A stretch of DNA of 64,000 bases from Adiantum capillus-veneris (taxonomy: Eukaryota; Streptophyta; Polypodiopsida; Polypodiales; Pteridaceae). The stretch is from NCBI GenBank assembly GCA_014529385.2, contig CM043965.1:18677412-18741411 (forward strand). Direction: 5' to 3'. This document shows, one piece after another, positions 63,063-64,000 of the stretch. A program made the translations under genes and the position numbers. Every line of letters starts with the position of its first letter. The stretch's first letter is position 1. The notes beneath the pieces were generated by a model. The model saw only the letters and a program-made list of their open reading frames with translations. It did no database searches and was not told the origin of the DNA.

Positions 63063-63204
63063 GTTCTAACATGCGATGTTGTCAAATGATGAAAACTTTG
63101 CTATTTTCAAGACCAAGATAATAATCACAATTACTATCTAGGTGCCCAATTTAGCAACTGTTTTCAACTTTTTCACTCACACAGTTTGAAGAAGGTATTC
63201 TAAG

Positions 63205-63235
63205 ACCTCACGGGATGCTAGAGGAGAGCCGATGT

Positions 63236-63318
<83 letters not shown>

Positions 63319-63637
63319 TGAAGTCGAGAAGATGATGCCAAAGCTAAGCCGTGCAAGGCCGTCAATAGTGAGACTATGATGGGATGTCAAAAGGGATTGG
63401 ATGTCAAAGGGCATGGATGTTAAAATCCACCACTAATTCCAAAATCGAAAAAGTGAGTTTGTTGATGCCAAGAGCCAAAGTGGAAGCTTTATGTGTGTGT
63501 CTGTGTGTGTCAAAAAATGCACACTAGCCTTTGTTTCTTCGATGCTGAGGAAGAGGCACCTAATCTCCCTCTCTGTCTTGCTATTGAATGTGCTTGTTTT
63601 CTTGCTGACAATGTGTGTGTGCCATGAGGATGCAAGG

Positions 63638-63642
<5 letters not shown>
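63205..63642 (-). repeat. Dispersed repeat with internal (CT)n(AT)n, copy 2 of an inverted pair
   Basis: Reverse complement of 54505-54960. Between the shared GAGAGCCGATGTGCT and GAAGTCGAGAAGATGATGCC lies a CT run (63238-63272) and then an AT run (63272-63316), in place of the pure GA tract of copy 1. Confidence 0.85.
63238..63316. repeat. Compound microsatellite (CT)n(AT)n
   Basis: About 17 CT units then about 22 AT units, the same order as at 19557-19652. Confidence 0.95.
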
Positions 63643-63681
<39 letters not shown>

Positions 63682-63690
63682 TCTCTCTCT
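63643..63690. repeat. (CT)n microsatellite
   Basis: CT run with one GT interruption. It abuts the RT fragment that starts at 63692. Confidence 0.95.
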
Positions 63691-63691
63691 A

Positions 63692-64000
63692 GGATCAGGT
63701 TTCATTTATCCAATAGAGAATTCAAAGTGGGTCTCTCCCATTGTTTTCACTCCCAAGAAGAATGGAAAGTGGAGGGTGTGTATGGATTATTGTCCAGTGA
63801 ATGAGGCAACAAATAGAGATCACTTTCCCCTCCCATTTTAGAACAAGATACTAAATGAGGTAGCTGTCACAAGAAGTACACTGTGTGTGATGGCTACTCA
63901 CTTTCAAATAAGTATCACATTAGAGGATGAGTTAAAAACAACCTTCATCACATCTTGGGGTTGTTATGATTTCAAAGTCATGCCATTTGGCCTGACAATT
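63692..64000 (+). pseudogene. Gypsy reverse transcriptase fragment, running off the window
   Basis: Directly after the CT run the plus strand encodes GSGFIYPIENSKWVSPIVFT, PKKNGKWRVCMDYCPVNEAT and NRDHFPLPF, then TAG at 63839, then NKILNEV. After a frameshift it gives KKYTVCDGYS, then QISITLEDELKTTFITSWG and FKVMPFGLT. It is the same RT segment as at 33100-33300 in the Tat-like element and closely similar to it. Nothing upstream of 'GFIYP' is present, so coding is cut exactly at the microsatellite. Confidence 0.85.

Overview
This is a stretch of land-plant nuclear DNA made almost entirely of mobile elements and simple repeats. I find no intact, obviously expressed host gene. The lineage cannot be fixed from the sequence. 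Very long GA/CT tracts, a Tat-like Ty3/gypsy element, a Ty1/copia element, a LINE and the remains of an amino-methyltransferase-like gene with introns would suit a large-genome seed-free plant such as a fern or lycophyte, but that is inference.

Layout, left to right. 1-6252: a minus-strand LTR element carrying only a gag-like frame of about 1,300 codons, with no pol (TR-GAG type); its 624-bp right LTR is complete and its left LTR is cut by the window edge. 6253-8180: simple repeats and two tandem perfect palindromes. 8212-13390: a plus-strand, intron-containing, decayed gene. It begins with a segment like the DUF8039/TNP1 region of En/Spm-associated proteins and ends in a β-class N6/N4 amino-methyltransferase-like domain. 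A probable LTR remnant follows at about 13400, then a frameshifted FCP1-like HAD phosphatase at 16067-16752. 20777-23978: a complete small copia-type LTR element, again gag-only. 26307-29185: a LINE whose ORF1-like coiled-coil/RRM protein runs straight into reverse transcriptase with no endonuclease between.

29740-43172: a Tat-lineage gypsy element on the minus strand with two RNase H domains and a small ORF before gag. It is split by an internally deleted relative nested at about 34606-39306. 48990-54504: a structurally complete Ty1/copia element on the plus strand, with 5-bp target duplications, that landed inside a GA tract; its frame is broken by stops. 54505-64000: mostly unrecognised AT-rich DNA with an inverted repeat pair, local duplications, a gypsy gag scrap and, at the right edge, a gypsy RT fragment.

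Two themes run through the window. Nearly all premature stops in the elements are TAG or TGA, as expected from C-to-T decay of methylated cytosine in silenced elements. Long GA/CT/CA tracts repeatedly sit inside LTRs or at element borders, so microsatellite growth and transposon rearrangement look coupled. The least explained item is the DUF8039-like/methyltransferase/FCP1 cluster at 8.2-17 kb.
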